NCBI RefSeq assembly: GCF_901709675.1
Contig: NC_051094.1
Span: forward strand, 17,336,501-17,400,500
Direction: 5' to 3'
Length of the DNA: 64,000 nt
DNA from: Syngnathus acus
Taxonomy: Eukaryota; Chordata; Actinopteri; Syngnathiformes; Syngnathidae
Made by a program: the position numbers and the translations under genes. Below, one piece after another: positions 1-10,870 of the stretch. Position 1 is the stretch's first letter, and the number at the start of each line of letters is the position of its first letter. The notes beneath the pieces are model-generated. The model ran no database searches and was not told the origin of the DNA. It was given only the letters and a program-made list of their open reading frames with translations.

Positions 1-1390
1 CTTCTGGACTGCTTTCATCTCACCCAGCACATCAACTTCCCCACCCACACCAAAGGCCACACCCTGGATATAGTATGCTCCTCCTTTCCACTCACATCCA
101 ACCCCCGTCCTCTCACCTTTCCACTGTCAGATCATCTCTGCATCCTCTTCTCCGCCCCTCTACCCTCGCCTCATAATTCCACAAAACGCAACATCTCCTA
201 CCGCAACATCAAGACTGTAAACCCAATCACGCTTTGCCAGCTCTTATCCTCTGCCCTTCCCTCCGACCCCACTTCTTCCTCCCCTGATGACCTTGCCACC
301 ACGCTCAACAACATCCTTTCTGACTCCCTTGATTCCCTAGCCCCCTGGAAAACCTCCTCTGTTACATTCACTAACTCTGCCCATTGGTACACCCCGGAAC
401 TCCGCTCCATGAAACAAACTGGCCGTCAACTCGAACGCCTCTACAAAAGAACCCGCCTCACCGTCCATGCCGAAACCTTCAAACAACACGTCTCCTCCTA
501 TCGTGATGCTCTCCTTGCTGCCAAATCTGCTTACTTCTCATCTCTCATTAATAACACCAACCGGAACCCCCGCATACTGTTCTCCACCGTCAACAAATTG
601 CTCCAGCCACCGGTCACCAAGTCACCCTCCTCACCTGCCCTCTGTAACTCCTTCCTTGTCAACTTTAACAACAAAATGGCCCAAATCAACAGTTCTCTGA
701 CCGACACCATCAATAACTCCTCCAAAATCCGGCACTACCTCTCTCTCCCTGCCGCTGAATCCCTCATCCACGCCTTCATCTCATCCCGGCTTGACTACTG
801 CAACTCCCTTCTCACTGGAATCACTGCTCACTCACTCCATAGACTTCAACTAGTCCAAAACTCTGCTGCCTGCCTCCTTACCCACACCCGGTCCCATGAA
901 CACATCACTCCTGTTCTCCACTCTCTTCACTGGCTCCCCATTAAGGAGCGTATCATCTTCAAGATACTCCTCCTCACCTTCAAAGCCCTTCACCACCTGG
1001 CTCCCACTTACCTATCCGACCTCCTTGTCCCCTACTGCCCCAACCGTCCCCTCCGATCCTCCAATACTTCACGTCTGACAGTCCCAAAATCTAAACTCAA
1101 ATCCTTCGGTGACAGAGCCTTCTCCTGCACATCACCCCGACTCTGGAACTCTCTCCCTCAGTCTGTCTGTGACTCACCCACACTCCCCATATTTAAGTCC
1201 CGTCTAAAAACATACCTCTTCTCCCAAGCTCATGACCTCCCCTACCCATAACTGGTTTCCTCTTCTTAATTTTATCCGATTGTTTCTTCCCCGTCCCCCA
1301 CCCCTCATGTATGTCTTTGCCTTGTTCCCTGTAAGCGTCTTTGTGTTTTTGAAAAACGCTATACAAATTTAATGAATTATTATTATTATT
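1..1390 (+). mobile_element. L2 LINE, copy with reverse-transcriptase core deleted
   Basis: The plus strand starts within the endonuclease-to-RT linker of an L2 (Maui-like) element and ends with the typical 3' end, AACGCTATACAAATTTAATG followed by a TTA-type tail near 1375-1390. The 280-aa frame at 409-1251 runs from GRQLERLYKRTRLTV straight to the C-terminal [22 protein letters not shown] and LWNSLPQSVCDSP motifs. The RT core (LDLSAAFD, GVPQGS, YADD) is absent; the junction is near 722-726. The related copy at 55.7-57.4 kb still has that core, so this is an in-frame internal deletion. Confidence 0.8.
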
Positions 1391-1584
1391 ATTATATTAT
1401 TACTTATATCATAGTTATTTGATATATAATTTATATATCGTTATATGGGCCTGTGGAATATTTTGAAGTGCAACCGCCGTCAGCAGCGCGCACCCGGCAT
1501 TGTTGACATAAAGGACGATCAATGGATTTAATGAATTGGAGTGACACAGATGGTTTTATAAACGTGTTATTTATGTAATAATTA

Positions 1585-1678
1585 CCGTTTTTTTCCATGT
1601 ATAATGCGCAAAATGTAACTAATTTATTGTCCTAAAATCTGGGGTGCGCATTATACATGGGTACAATTTTTTTTAATT

Positions 1679-1714
<36 letters not shown>

Positions 1715-2533
1715 TGAAGAAAATCATGGTACAACAATTTTTGAAGAAAATCTTGTCACGGATGGTTCTTTACAACGTCACTTTCCTCTCTTTTCATTTT
1801 AACCTAACTGATCGCGGTGGTGCCTTTCTGGGCAGTCTTAGAAATCAACGCCAACAAAAAAAATACATCCAGCCTAGTTAAGAAATCACCAGAAAGATCA
1901 CCATGACAATTGTGAATAATAAATAAATAATTATTATATATATTATATATATTATTATTATAATAATAAATAATTGTGATAAATAACTGGAACATCACTC
2001 AAATATTGGTGATCCCATTGAGAGTCTCACATATTTCTTCGCTATCGAGTTTGCTACTGCATGCGCAGTGATACTGACCGGCAGAATAACATCCGGTTGT
2101 TCCCAAAGATGATCTTTTTTCTGAAATAATTTTATGTTTACGGACTTAAGTAACCCGGCCGGGTCATACCAAAGACTATAAAAATGGGACCCAGTGCCTC
2201 CCTGCTTGGCACTCAGCATTAAGGGTTGGAATTGGGGGGTTAGATCACCAAATGATTCCCGAGCGCGGCGCCGCTGCTGCTCACTGCTCCCCTCTCCCCC
2301 AGGGGATGGATCAAAATCACACGGGGATGGGTCAAATGCAGACGACAAATTTCACCACACCCAGACGCGTGTGTGACGATCATTGGGACTTAAAAATTAA
2401 AAAAAAAAAAAGAAAAAAAAAGTCAAAATTTGGGTGCGTATTATACATGGGTACAGGCTTTTTTCCAGCATCGACATGCCATTTTTAGGGTGCGTATTAT
2501 ACATGGTGGCGCATTATACATGGAAAAAAACGG
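1585..2533. mobile_element. Pogo-like family 'd' element (ATAATGCGC ends), TA target duplication
   Basis: Its inverted ends begin CCGTTTTTTTCCATGTATAA and end TTATACATGGAAAAAAACGG, with further GTGCGCATTATACATGGG boxes inside each end. It is 949 bp, flanked by TA, and non-coding apart from a SINE remnant. Four copies lie in the window (1585, 10447, 44150, 63020). Confidence 0.75.
2155..2400 (+). mobile_element. tRNA-derived SINE, 5'-truncated, inside family 'd' element
   Basis: It matches the body of the SINE at 30386-30708 from GGCCGGGTCATACCAAAGAC to the GACGATCATTGGGACTTAA end, but lacks the A-box half of the tRNA head. The family 'd' copy at 10447 lacks this insert, so the SINE entered the element secondarily. 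Confidence 0.7.
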
Positions 2534-2821
2534 TATTTGAATAACTCTGAATGTTACGTCAGGCCTGTTCTCAGCTCTTCGTTTGTGTTTATGTCACGTT
2601 AGCATACCTATCGTTTAGCCTGTTGTTGCTCGTTCATGTTTGTTCTTGGTGTTGGATTTTGTCGAATAAATTTCCCCCAAAATGCGACTTATACTCCAGA
2701 GCGCCTTATATATGTTTTTTTTCACATTATTGTGCATTTTATGGCTTATGCGACCAATATTCCGGAGCGACTTTTAGTCCGAAAAATATGTTACTTTTCG
2801 AAAATAAAAAAAACGTTTTTG

Positions 2822-2889
2822 TTTTTTTAATTAATTTGCATTTTAGTAAACCTACAAATGTGTCAGATCATTTTGCTGGACCCTGTATA
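2822..2889 (-). mobile_element. Terminal fragment of the transposon seen at 61.7 kb
   Basis: AAACCTACAAATGTGTCAGA followed by TCATTTTGCTGGACCCTGTA repeats the end of the element at 61.71-62.28 kb. Only the end is present. Confidence 0.5.
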
Positions 2890-3058
2890 TTGCTTTCATT
2901 CATGTGCTAACATGAGAAGTTTACGTTTATCTGCAAGCATATCTGCCAAGGTAGATATTACCTTGGCAGATATGCTTGCGTGATGACGTAATTTGTTGAC
3001 CGTGACTACAGGGATGAGAATGGCAAATGTGAAAAAGCACGGAAAAGTAGCGGGGGGC

Positions 3059-3098
3059 GGATATATATATATACATATATATATATATGTATATATAC
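3059..3098. repeat. AT dinucleotide microsatellite
   Basis: An imperfect alternating AT/TACATAT run, just left of a Tc1 end fragment. Confidence 0.8.
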
Positions 3099-3100
3099 GG

Positions 3101-3269
3101 AGTTTTCTTAAGCTGTAAATCATAATCAGCAATATTAAAATAATAAAAGGCTTGCAATATTTCAGTTGATTTGTAATGAATCCAGAATGTATGACATTTT
3201 TGTTTTTTAATTGCATTACAGAAAATAAAGAACTTCATCACAATATTCAAATTTTCTGAGACAGTCCTG
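3101..3269. mobile_element. Tc1-like transposon end fragment
   Basis: It repeats the right end of the Tc1 copy at 49182-51165, including TTTCAGTTGATTTGTAATGA and the terminal TTTTCTGAGACAGTCCTG. Only about 170 bp remain, next to an AT microsatellite. Confidence 0.7.
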
Positions 3270-3489
3270 TACATACAAACCGGATTCGGTTGAAGTTGGG
3301 AAATTGTGTAAAATGAAAATAAAAACAAAATACAATGATTTGAAAATTCTTTTCAACCTATATTCAAATGAATACACTACAAAGACAACATTTAATGCTC
3401 AAACTCATAAACTTTATTTTATTTTTCAAATAATAATTAACTTAGAATTTCATGGCTACAACACGTGCAGTAGAAGTTGGGAATGGGCA
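3270..3489. repeat. Unclassified AT-rich repeat
   Basis: AT-rich sequence with AAGTTGGGAAATTGTGTAAA and AACACGTGCAGTAGAAGTTG. It resembles a DNA-transposon end I have seen in other fish genomes but cannot name. No gene is visible. Confidence 0.3.
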
Positions 3490-6093
3490 TGTTTACCACC
3501 AAACGCAAATTCGACTTTCTCTGTCTGACAGAGACGTGGCAGCAGCCCAATGACTTTTCACAAATCAACGATGCTACACCTCCAGGGTTTGTTTACATTT
3601 CGCAACCCCGTGGCTCTGGTCGCGGGATGGTCTTGCAATAATTCACCGCGAGAAGTGGAAAGTCACTGCTCTCTCTGTCCCTACATGCAGCTCATTTGAG
3701 TGCATTGCATGCAAACAGTTCGGTCCTACTCCTATCATTGTCGCCACTGTTTACTGTCCACCTAAGCCCCACCCCGAGTTTTTAAATGACATTGCTGCTC
3801 TTTTTGCCCATCTCTCCACACTCTCACCTAACGTGATTCTACTGGGCGATTTCAACATCCATATGGACAACACTGGTCTCCCCCTCACCCGTGACTTCTC
3901 ATCCTGCCTTGAGAGCTCCGGTTTTCACATCTTCACCAACTTTCCTACCCACATTAAAGGCCATACACTGGATTTAATCTGTTGCTCCTGTCTCACTCCC
4001 TCCACCTGTATCATCTCCCCATCACGGACCACTTCCTCCTCTCATTTAAAGTCACACTCTGCCTCTCCGTAACCAAGCCACCTCGTCTGATCTCATTCCG
4101 TAACATCAAGGACCTAAATACTGACACCCTCTCCTCCACTATTGCCTCTTTACCATACCTAAATTCTTCCTCCCCTGATGAACTGGTTCTCCACTATAAC
4201 AACTCACTCACCAACATTCTTAACTCCCTCGCTCCAGTCAGAACCTGGTCGGTTTCTTTCACCCATTCTGCCCCCTGGTTCACCCCTGCTATCCACTCCA
4301 TGAAGTCCAAAGGACGTCAACTTGAACGCCTCCATAAAAAGACTGGTCTCACTGTTGACCAGGACATGTACAAAAACCACATCTTACAGTACAAGGACTC
4401 TATTGCTTCAGCCAAATCCACTTACTTTTCCAGTCTCATTTCATCCAACCGTGGTAACCCTAAGGCTCTTTTCTCACTCAACAAAATTCATCAACCCCTA
4501 GATCTCCGTCCCCGCCACCTGTACTCCTCTGACACTTGCAACTCATTCCATTTGTTATTCACTCAAAAAATTGACAAAATCCACCAGCAACTGAGCCACT
4601 CTTCCCCTTCTCCCTACTCCTCTGAACCTCTCCCGTACAGTCTGCCATTCTCTTCATTTCAACTCCCTGATCCCTCTGCTATTTCTGCTCTCATCTCCAA
4701 ATCCAAATCATCTCCATGTCAGTTAGACCCACTTCCTACTGCCCTGGTTATATCCTGCCTCTCCTCACTGCTCTCTCTTATCACTGCCATCATCCACTCC
4801 TCTCTCAGTAATGGCTCTGTTCCCTTACATTACAAAACTGCTGCTGTCCCCCCAATTCTTAAAAAAGCTGGTTCAGATCCCAACAATTTCAATAACCTCC
4901 GCCCCATTTGCAACTTACCTTTCATCTCTAAAATTCTCGAAAAAAATGTTGCCTCCCAACTTCAGTCTCATCTCTCACGAAATAACTTATTTGAACAGTT
5001 CCAGTCCGGTTTCCGGCCCCGCCATAGCACCGAAACAGCCCTTCTAAAAATCACCAATGACCTCCTCACTGCAGCTGATTCCGGTTTACTCTCCATCCTC
5101 ATCCTCCTTGACCTGAGTGCGGCCTTTGACACTATCTCTCATTCCATCCTCCTCAATAGACTAACCTCTATCGGTATCTCTGGCACCCCCCTAGACTGGT
5201 TTCACTCCTACCTATCAGGCCGCACCCAGTTCATCCAACTTAAATCCATCCATTCCCAATCCTCCCGTCTCCAATGGTGTCCCCCAGGGCTCTGTCCTGG
5301 GTCCCCTCCTTTTCATCACTTACCTCCTCCCCCTTGGTCTTATTTTCCATAAATTTAATGTCCTCTTTCATTGCTTCGTGGATGACACCCAGCTCTATCT
5401 CTCCACCAAACCCAACTACACCCTCCCTCCCTCTTCCCTGACTCACTGCCTCTCCGAAATACAAAACTGATTCACCTCCAACTTTCTCAAACTTAAGAGT
5501 GATAAAACTGAAATCCTTTTAGTTGGTTCTAAATCCACTCTATCGAAAGTTGACAGTTTCTCCCTCCCCATTGACAGCTCCTTAGTTTCCCCCTCTCCCT
5601 AGGTTAAGAGTCTGGGTGTCATCCTCGATGGCACACTCTCCTTCTCTTCCCATATCAACACCACCACCCGCAATGCTTACTTTCATCTCCGCAATATCAA
5701 TCGCCTCCGCCCCTCTCTCACAAACCACTCCACCTCTATTCTTGTTCACAGCCTCGTCACCTCCCGTCTCGATTATTGTAACTCTCTCCTCTTCGGTCTC
5801 CTTCAGAAATCTATCCATAAGCTCCAACTGGTCCAGAATTCAGCTGCTCGAATCATTTCCCAAACCCCCTCCTTCCATCACATCACCCCCGTCCTACAGA
5901 ACTTGCATTGGCTTCCAATTCACTACCTCATTTTTTTCAAAATCCTCCTCCACACCTTCAAAGCTATCCATAACCTTGCCCCTCCTTACCTGTCTCAACT
6001 CCTCCACACAGCCACCTCCACCCGCTCCCTCAGATCCTCATCTTCCATCCACCTCACTGTCCCCTCTGCCCGGCTCACCACCATAGGATTGTA
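3490..6093 (+). mobile_element. L2 LINE, 5'-truncated, several frameshifts
   Basis: Endonuclease motifs appear in order (CLTETWQQPNDF near 3520, ILLGDFNIHMDNT at 3833, GHTLDLICCS). The linker follows, then RT with FQSGFRPRHSTETALL (about 5000), LDLSAAFDTISH (about 5110) and, after a frameshift near 5270, [10 protein letters not shown]. The expected YADD is FVDD near 5375. C-terminal [20 protein letters not shown] and PPYLSQLL follow to about 6090, where the element stops without a 3' tail. Stops at 5468 and 5600 and at least two frameshifts make it inactive. Confidence 0.85.
3982..5352 (+). pseudogene. L2 reverse transcriptase open stretch (456 aa), frameshifted
   Basis: This is the longest open stretch of the L2 copy. 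It runs from the end of the endonuclease through the linker to RT motif A (LDLSAAFD). It leaves frame just before motif B, so the last residues after about 5270 are out-of-frame noise. It lacks the catalytic DD pair in the same frame and cannot encode an active RT. Confidence 0.75.
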
Positions 6094-6094
6094 T

Positions 6095-6569
6095 TAACCC
6101 CTAATCATGCCTCCAAAGAAAGCAAGTGGGAGCAGTAAAGCCATCCTAAAACACAAAGATGCTCTTAAAGCAATGCGACAGTGAGCGCCCGGTGCACTGC
6201 AGTTGCGCGATCGGACCAAATTAAGGTCTCTGCGCACTGATGTCCACTTAAATTTTGTTAAGTACATCAGGACTTTTAAAATATTTTCTAAATTTCAGCT
6301 ACGGCTCTGTCACAATAATGCGACGAGCACGGTGCAGTTGCGCGTTCGGCGGCGCACTACGGTTGCGCGTTCGGCGGTGCGCTGCAGTTGCGCGATCGGA
6401 CAAAAATGCGCAAATGAAAAAATGCTTAAAAAAGGCGGGGGTTTTGTCTTGGAACGGATTAATATTTTTTCCATTATTCGTAATGGGAAAAATAGATTCG
6501 GAATTCGAACGATTCGCTTCTCGAACCACCTTCTGGAACGGATTGTGGTCGAAAACCGAGGTTTGACTG
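6095..6569. mobile_element. Pogo/Tigger-like fragment with terminal repeat
   Basis: The right end GGTCGAAAACCGAGGTTTGA then CTG is followed by TA and is the inverse of the end starting at 63883 (CAGTCAAACCTCGGTTTTCG). At 6107 a short frame starts MPPKKASGSSKAI, a typical beginning for Tigger/JRK-type transposases, but it stops within about 25 codons. Confidence 0.55.
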
Positions 6570-7345
6570 TATTATTAATGCAACAAAGTGAGGTTATTTT
6601 AGTAAAGTGCCTAGGTCTGTCATGTGATCTTTAACTTGCATAGCAGATTATCAACTCTGATAGAGCTTGTTTAAAGTTAACATTAAATGCAAACACTGAC
6701 TGGATCCAACCTGCAGACATATTCCGACACCGGCAAATGAAAGAGAAAAAAGACTGAAACAAAACACATCACAAGGCTTGTCATTGGACAATAACTACAA
6801 CTATGTAATGGATGTAGCACCCCAGCATAGCTGTCTGCTTGGTTTGCTGGACCCAGTAGCCTACATAAAGTTGCCGATGAATAAAAAATGTAAAGAGGTA
6901 AGAGTGCCAACCATTTTCTTTGATTTGCTGAAAGATGAACAGGATGTTGACAAAAAATATGACCTTCTTTGATGGGGATCTTTAAAATGAATGAAATATG
7001 CCCTCCACCTACCACTTAAGTCCTACATGTTATGTACGTGATAGCGTAGCAGCTAACCACTTACAATTATCGTAAGCATCATGCAAATCGCCAACTAGAA
7101 TCCTCTTCTCATTTTATCACAGTAAAACATGAATCAGAACAACATCACAAAATAGTGTTCAATACTTTTAAGACTTTGATTGGTTTTAACCAAATAATTA
7201 AGCTAAAACACCTTAGTATAGCGCATTAGCATTGAGGCCTAAGCTCTTAGGAAGCGGAGGCCTTGCTTGACGGAGCTAAACGCGAGGGCTCATTCGATGG
7301 AGAACAGCTCCTCACGTCAATATAGGCGTACATTTTGTTGTCCTA
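6570..7345. other. Intronic DNA, nothing recognised
   Basis: A 64-codon open stretch at 6778-6972 was checked. It resembles no family I know and lacks support. Otherwise no exon, RNA gene or named repeat was seen. Confidence 0.4.
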
Positions 7346-7386
7346 AGTCAAGTCAAAGTCAGCTTTATTGTCAATAACGAGCAAGT
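7346..7386 (-). mobile_element. Rex1-like LINE 3' tail remnant
   Basis: GTCAAGTCAAAGTCAGCTTT ATTGTCAAT is the reverse complement of the 3' end (AATAAAGCTGACTTTGAC) shared with the copies at 8363 and 17972. Confidence 0.6.
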
Positions 7387-7387
7387 A

Positions 7388-7799
7388 CCGTATTTTCCGG
7401 ACTATAAGGCGCACCTAAAAACCTAAAATTTTCTCAAAAGCCGACAGTGCGCCTTATAGTCCGGTGCACCTTATATATGGACCAAATTCCGAAATTTAAA
7501 CTGGCCCGAAGCATTGTGTCATGAAATCAATCATAAGTGGCCCGCTGAAGACTATGAATCATGAATCAAAAAGACTATGGATCATTATTTTGTGATTATA
7601 ACGTAATTTATTGCGTCTGAAGTTGAAATAAAAAAGATAAAATGGAGAATGATTTGATTTGGATTAAAAATCTGACATGATGCATTAATGGTGCGCCTTA
7701 TAGTCCGGTGCGCCTTATATAAGGATAAAGTTTTAAAATGGGCCATTCATTGAAGGTGCGCCTTATAGTCCGGTGCGCCTTATAGTCCGGAAAATACGG
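7388..7799. mobile_element. Pogo-like family 'a' MITE (GGCGCAC ends), intact
   Basis: 412 bp, flanked by TA (7386-7387, 7800-7801). The ends are CCGTATTTTCCGGACTATAA and its inverse. GTGCGCCTTATAGTCCG boxes repeat inside the right half. No coding capacity. It is the uninterrupted counterpart of the copy at 43939-45229. Confidence 0.8.
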
Positions 7800-8160
7800 T
7801 AACTATTTAGAGACTGATATGAGTGAGTTAATAGTTGTTTTTGTATTATTTTCACAGGAGAACGCTTGAACACCAGACTGTCTCCTTGACAATGCATTAG
7901 CGATATTTGTGCCACCCTGTGGCAGAATGAGATATTATCCCTAAATGGCACACAGGTTTTCCAAACATATGTTTTTATGTGGGTTACAAATCCATTTGTG
8001 GTTTTATGTTTCGATATCGGCTCATGAAAAAAGAAAAGCAATTTTTAAACACAGCACCACTCTGAGATTCTCACCCAGTGTATATAAACCAAATATCATT
8101 AACACAGATGGCACAGTACTGATCCACTCAGTAGGAATAGACATTTTGAAGGGCACTCAC

Positions 8161-8297
8161 TTGTTTTAGGCCATCTTGATTTGTCTTCAGGTCATTAACT
8201 TCCCCCTCCATGTTTTTGAGCTTGAGCTCTAGCTCCTTGCGTCTTTGGATCTCTTCATGGTACTGAGACTGGGATCTTTCTGATATTTCCTTCAGCT
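8161..8297 (-). CDS. fkbp15: FKBP15 exon: coiled coil, RRKELELKLKNMEGEVNDLK (last visible)
   Basis: 137 nt, two bases completing a GAG codon plus 45 codons, acceptor TGTGTCAG and donor GTGAGT. It encodes ELKEISERSQSQYHEEIQRR, then KELELKLKNMEGEVNDLKTN. This is collinear with the NRKQLELKVTSLEEELTDL part of the FKBP15 coiled coil. No later exon was recognised left of 8161, so the rest of the coiled coil and the acidic C terminus are outside the window. Confidence 0.87.
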
Positions 8298-8362
8298 CTG
8301 ACACATACAAGCACATAATCACAATGTTCCATCAGTGATTATGACATACGTATGTTTGTTAT

Positions 8363-9080
8363 ATCAGAGTCAGAGTCAGCTTTATTGTCAATTCCTTCAT
8401 GCTAAGACACACAAAGAAACCGAAATACCGTTCCCCCTATCCCACGGTGACGAGACACAGTACACGATTAACACACAAGTAAAACAACGGGGAGAGAGTT
8501 CAGGACCCCAACAGCCTGGAGATCACAAACTTCGCCAGAGGCGAGCAGTGCTGGCATCCCACAACAGAGTCCCGGCACCATTCGTCACGGATGTAGACGC
8601 ACAGTCCACCTCCTCGCGATGATCCCCCTCGTACAATGGCCCGGTCCGCCCGATAGCACGCCATCCGCTCCAGATGCACAGCAGCTACGCACTGTCCGGT
8701 CCGCAGAACTCAGCAGGCATGTTGATGTCCAGCGATCGAAACGTTCGCCAGAAGAATGGAAGGCACGGCCGGAGCGAGCTGGGTTGGCCCGCCAGCCAGG
8801 CCCGGACGCCGAACCGGGGGAGGAATAGCAGGCGAGTCCGGCGACGCTCCAGGACGGAGCAGACCGAGCGCCTTTAATGTCCCCGCTTCAAAGTCCAGAT
8901 CGCCACAAAACTCGCCTTCGCCGATGTCGAGCAGAACCAGCCCGCCGCACTTGTAGCACAACCCGGTACGACGAGACGAACACACAAAACTGGCGGACAA
9001 ACCCACATTAAACGACAAAACAAAACACCGTTCGGGACAGAGAGAGGCCGCTGCGTGTGCACGCGCCGCCATCTTACTTC
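8363..9080 (-). mobile_element. Rex1-like LINE, internally deleted (5' part joined to 3' tail)
   Basis: On the minus strand this begins with the 5' region of the LINE at 18-21 kb (PSILLANV and the endonuclease start) and at about 8519 jumps to the last 150 bp and the GACTTTGAC-type tail. Compared with the long copy, everything between about 18318 and 20608 is missing. The junction falls at GCCTGGA/GATCACAAAC. No functional protein remains. Confidence 0.8.
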
Positions 9081-9354
9081 CGTAATCCTATCCTTTACAA
9101 TATGAGATTGGTGATCTCTGATTTTTAGTTCAGTTTCCAATACAGTTAACTCTCCCCTCCATGAGCTGTCCCCTCGTCATTGTGGAGGTGATTGAGTATC
9201 TCAATAATCCTAGGAGCAAAGTCTGGGCCTGAAAGTTGAACCTTATTTAAACAGCATAAATTGCATTTGGCATTTTCTGAAATTACTTCACCATTAAAGG
9301 AACATTCCAGGCTGTTTGAATTCACATTTAGCACTTATAAAGGATGTATAAGAC

Positions 9355-10040
9355 AGGGTCACCCTTGGTGAAGAGGTCACAGGTGAGGGACCAGACCAAG
9401 TATGCCCCCCCCCAATTGTAAAACAAATACAAATAATAGCTTCGGTTTCCCTTTTCCCGAATGCCGGCTACCAGGGCCTCCCTTTGGAGCCAAGCCTGAA
9501 GGTGGGGCTTGAAGGCAAGTGTCTGGTGGCCGGGCCTGCACCCATGGCGCCAAGCCATGCTCAGACCCAATGAAAAATTTGGGTCCCCCTTCACAAGATC
9601 TCCCCTCCTGTGGAAAGGCCAAAAAGGTCGGGTGCAGAAAGAGTTTGGCAGCAGCCAAAGGTTGGGGACCTTGCCAGTCCAAAACCCAGCTACAGAAGCG
9701 AAAGTGGTTGAACTCTCTTACACTGGAGTTGCCCACAGTGTGAGACACAGAGCAGGTCTGGGTGTACTTATTTCTCCCTGCATATGGACCAGGCGTCGGG
9801 AACCTATGCCTCGCGAGCCAGACATGGCTCTTTTGGTGACGTTATTAAAAAGAATACATTAGTACGCTCAAAAAATCATTGGTCTTAATTAAAATACATG
9901 CATTTAATTGTATCTAGCCTATCATTTTTTATAAATGGTATGGCTCTCACGGGAAATTATTTGTAAAAAAATGGGCATGTATGTCTCTGTCCGCCAAAAA
10001 GGTTCCCGACCCCTGATATGGACCAAACAGCAGTTTAGAT
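9355..10040 (+). mobile_element. Rex3 (RTE) 5' region fragment, split by a hAT MITE
   Basis: It contains Rex3 5' landmarks (GAGGTCACAGGTGAGGGACC, AGGGCCTCCCTTTGGAGCCA, CTTACACTGGAGTTGCCCAC). A 226-bp hAT element interrupts it at 9790-10015. Confidence 0.65.
9790..10015. mobile_element. hAT MITE with 8-bp target duplication ATATGGAC
   Basis: The ends CAGGCGTCGGGAACC and GGTTCCCGACCCCTG are inverted repeats. ATATGGAC flanks both sides (9782-9789 and 10016-10023). 226 bp, non-coding. Confidence 0.85.
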
Positions 10041-10049
10041 TACCCACCC

Positions 10050-10430
10050 TTTTTCAGGCTTCAGAAAATTTATTATCCCCCTAGGGGGCAATTTGTTTTG
10101 CAATAGCAGAACAACACATAAAGTCACCATTCATTTAAAAACATCACACAATATGGGCAGGGGCTGCGTTCATTTACACAGTCATAATTATTACATCATG
10201 CAGAGCAGGCTCACAATATCTGGTTCAAGAAGCCTATCGTGGTTGGCACAAAAGTATTCCTCTACCTGTTCTTTCTGAGCCTCGGTAACAAGTACCAGCA
10301 GCCAGACGGCAGGAGCCTGTAGTGGCAGGCCAGTGGGTGAATGTCCCTAGCTTTCCTAAGTGGCCCTGGCTCTATACAGCCCAGAAAGCTCCATGAAACT
10401 CGTCCCAGCAATCCTGCCACACATCCTCAC
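10050..10430 (-). mobile_element. LINE 3'-end fragment
   Basis: The minus strand reads as the C-terminal end and 3' UTR of a CR1/Rex-type LINE (GCTCCTGCCGTCTGGCTGCT...). It is degenerate and its family is uncertain. Confidence 0.4.
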
Positions 10431-10870
10431 TATGCTACCTAATCTACCGTTTTTTTTTTCATGTATAATGCGCCCCCATGTATAATACGCACCCTAAAAA
10501 TGGCATGTTGATGCTGGAAAAAAGCCTGTACCCATGTATAATACGCACCCAAATTTTGACTCCTACTTAAGTCCGTAAACGTAAAATTATTTCAGAGAAA
10601 AGATCATCTTTGGGAACAACCGGATGTTATTCTGCCGGTCAGTATCACTGCGCATGCGCTAGCAAACTCAATAGCGAAGAAATGTTTCGGATTTGTGTAG
10701 GGTACATTGTGACAGCAAACGAGCAGGTGATCGAGCAAGCGTCTGATACGAGAGCATTGTGTTCGTATGGAGCGTGTTTGAAGTGAACAGCAGAGAAGAA
10801 AGCGCATCTGTAATGGCGGCCTCCGTATGATATCCGGATAAAAAAAAAATTTTTTTTTAAATGTACTCAT

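Larger units (their letters stand above)
1391..2792 (-). mobile_element. Pogo-like family 'b' element, interrupted by a family 'd' element
   Basis: The sequences at about 1393-1584 and 2534-2792 are the reverse complement of the repeat at 54.56-55.1 kb, including TGGAGTGACACAGATGGTTT and the end GCGACTTTTAGTCCGAAAAA. A family 'd' element sits between them at 1585-2533. The TA dinucleotides at 1583-1584 and 2534-2535 and the uninterrupted copy near 54.9 kb mark the insertion. No transposase frame is visible. Confidence 0.68.

Noticed and set aside
6778-6972. 64-aa plus-strand frame (NYNYVMDVAPQHSCLL...)
   Set aside because: It looks protein-like in composition, but I recognise no family and see no neighbouring exon in phase on the plus strand.
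1-8160. Further FKBP15 coiled-coil exons
   Set aside because: I looked on the minus strand for a continuation in phase 0 after ...DGLKQ but found only transposon sequence and unrecognised intron.
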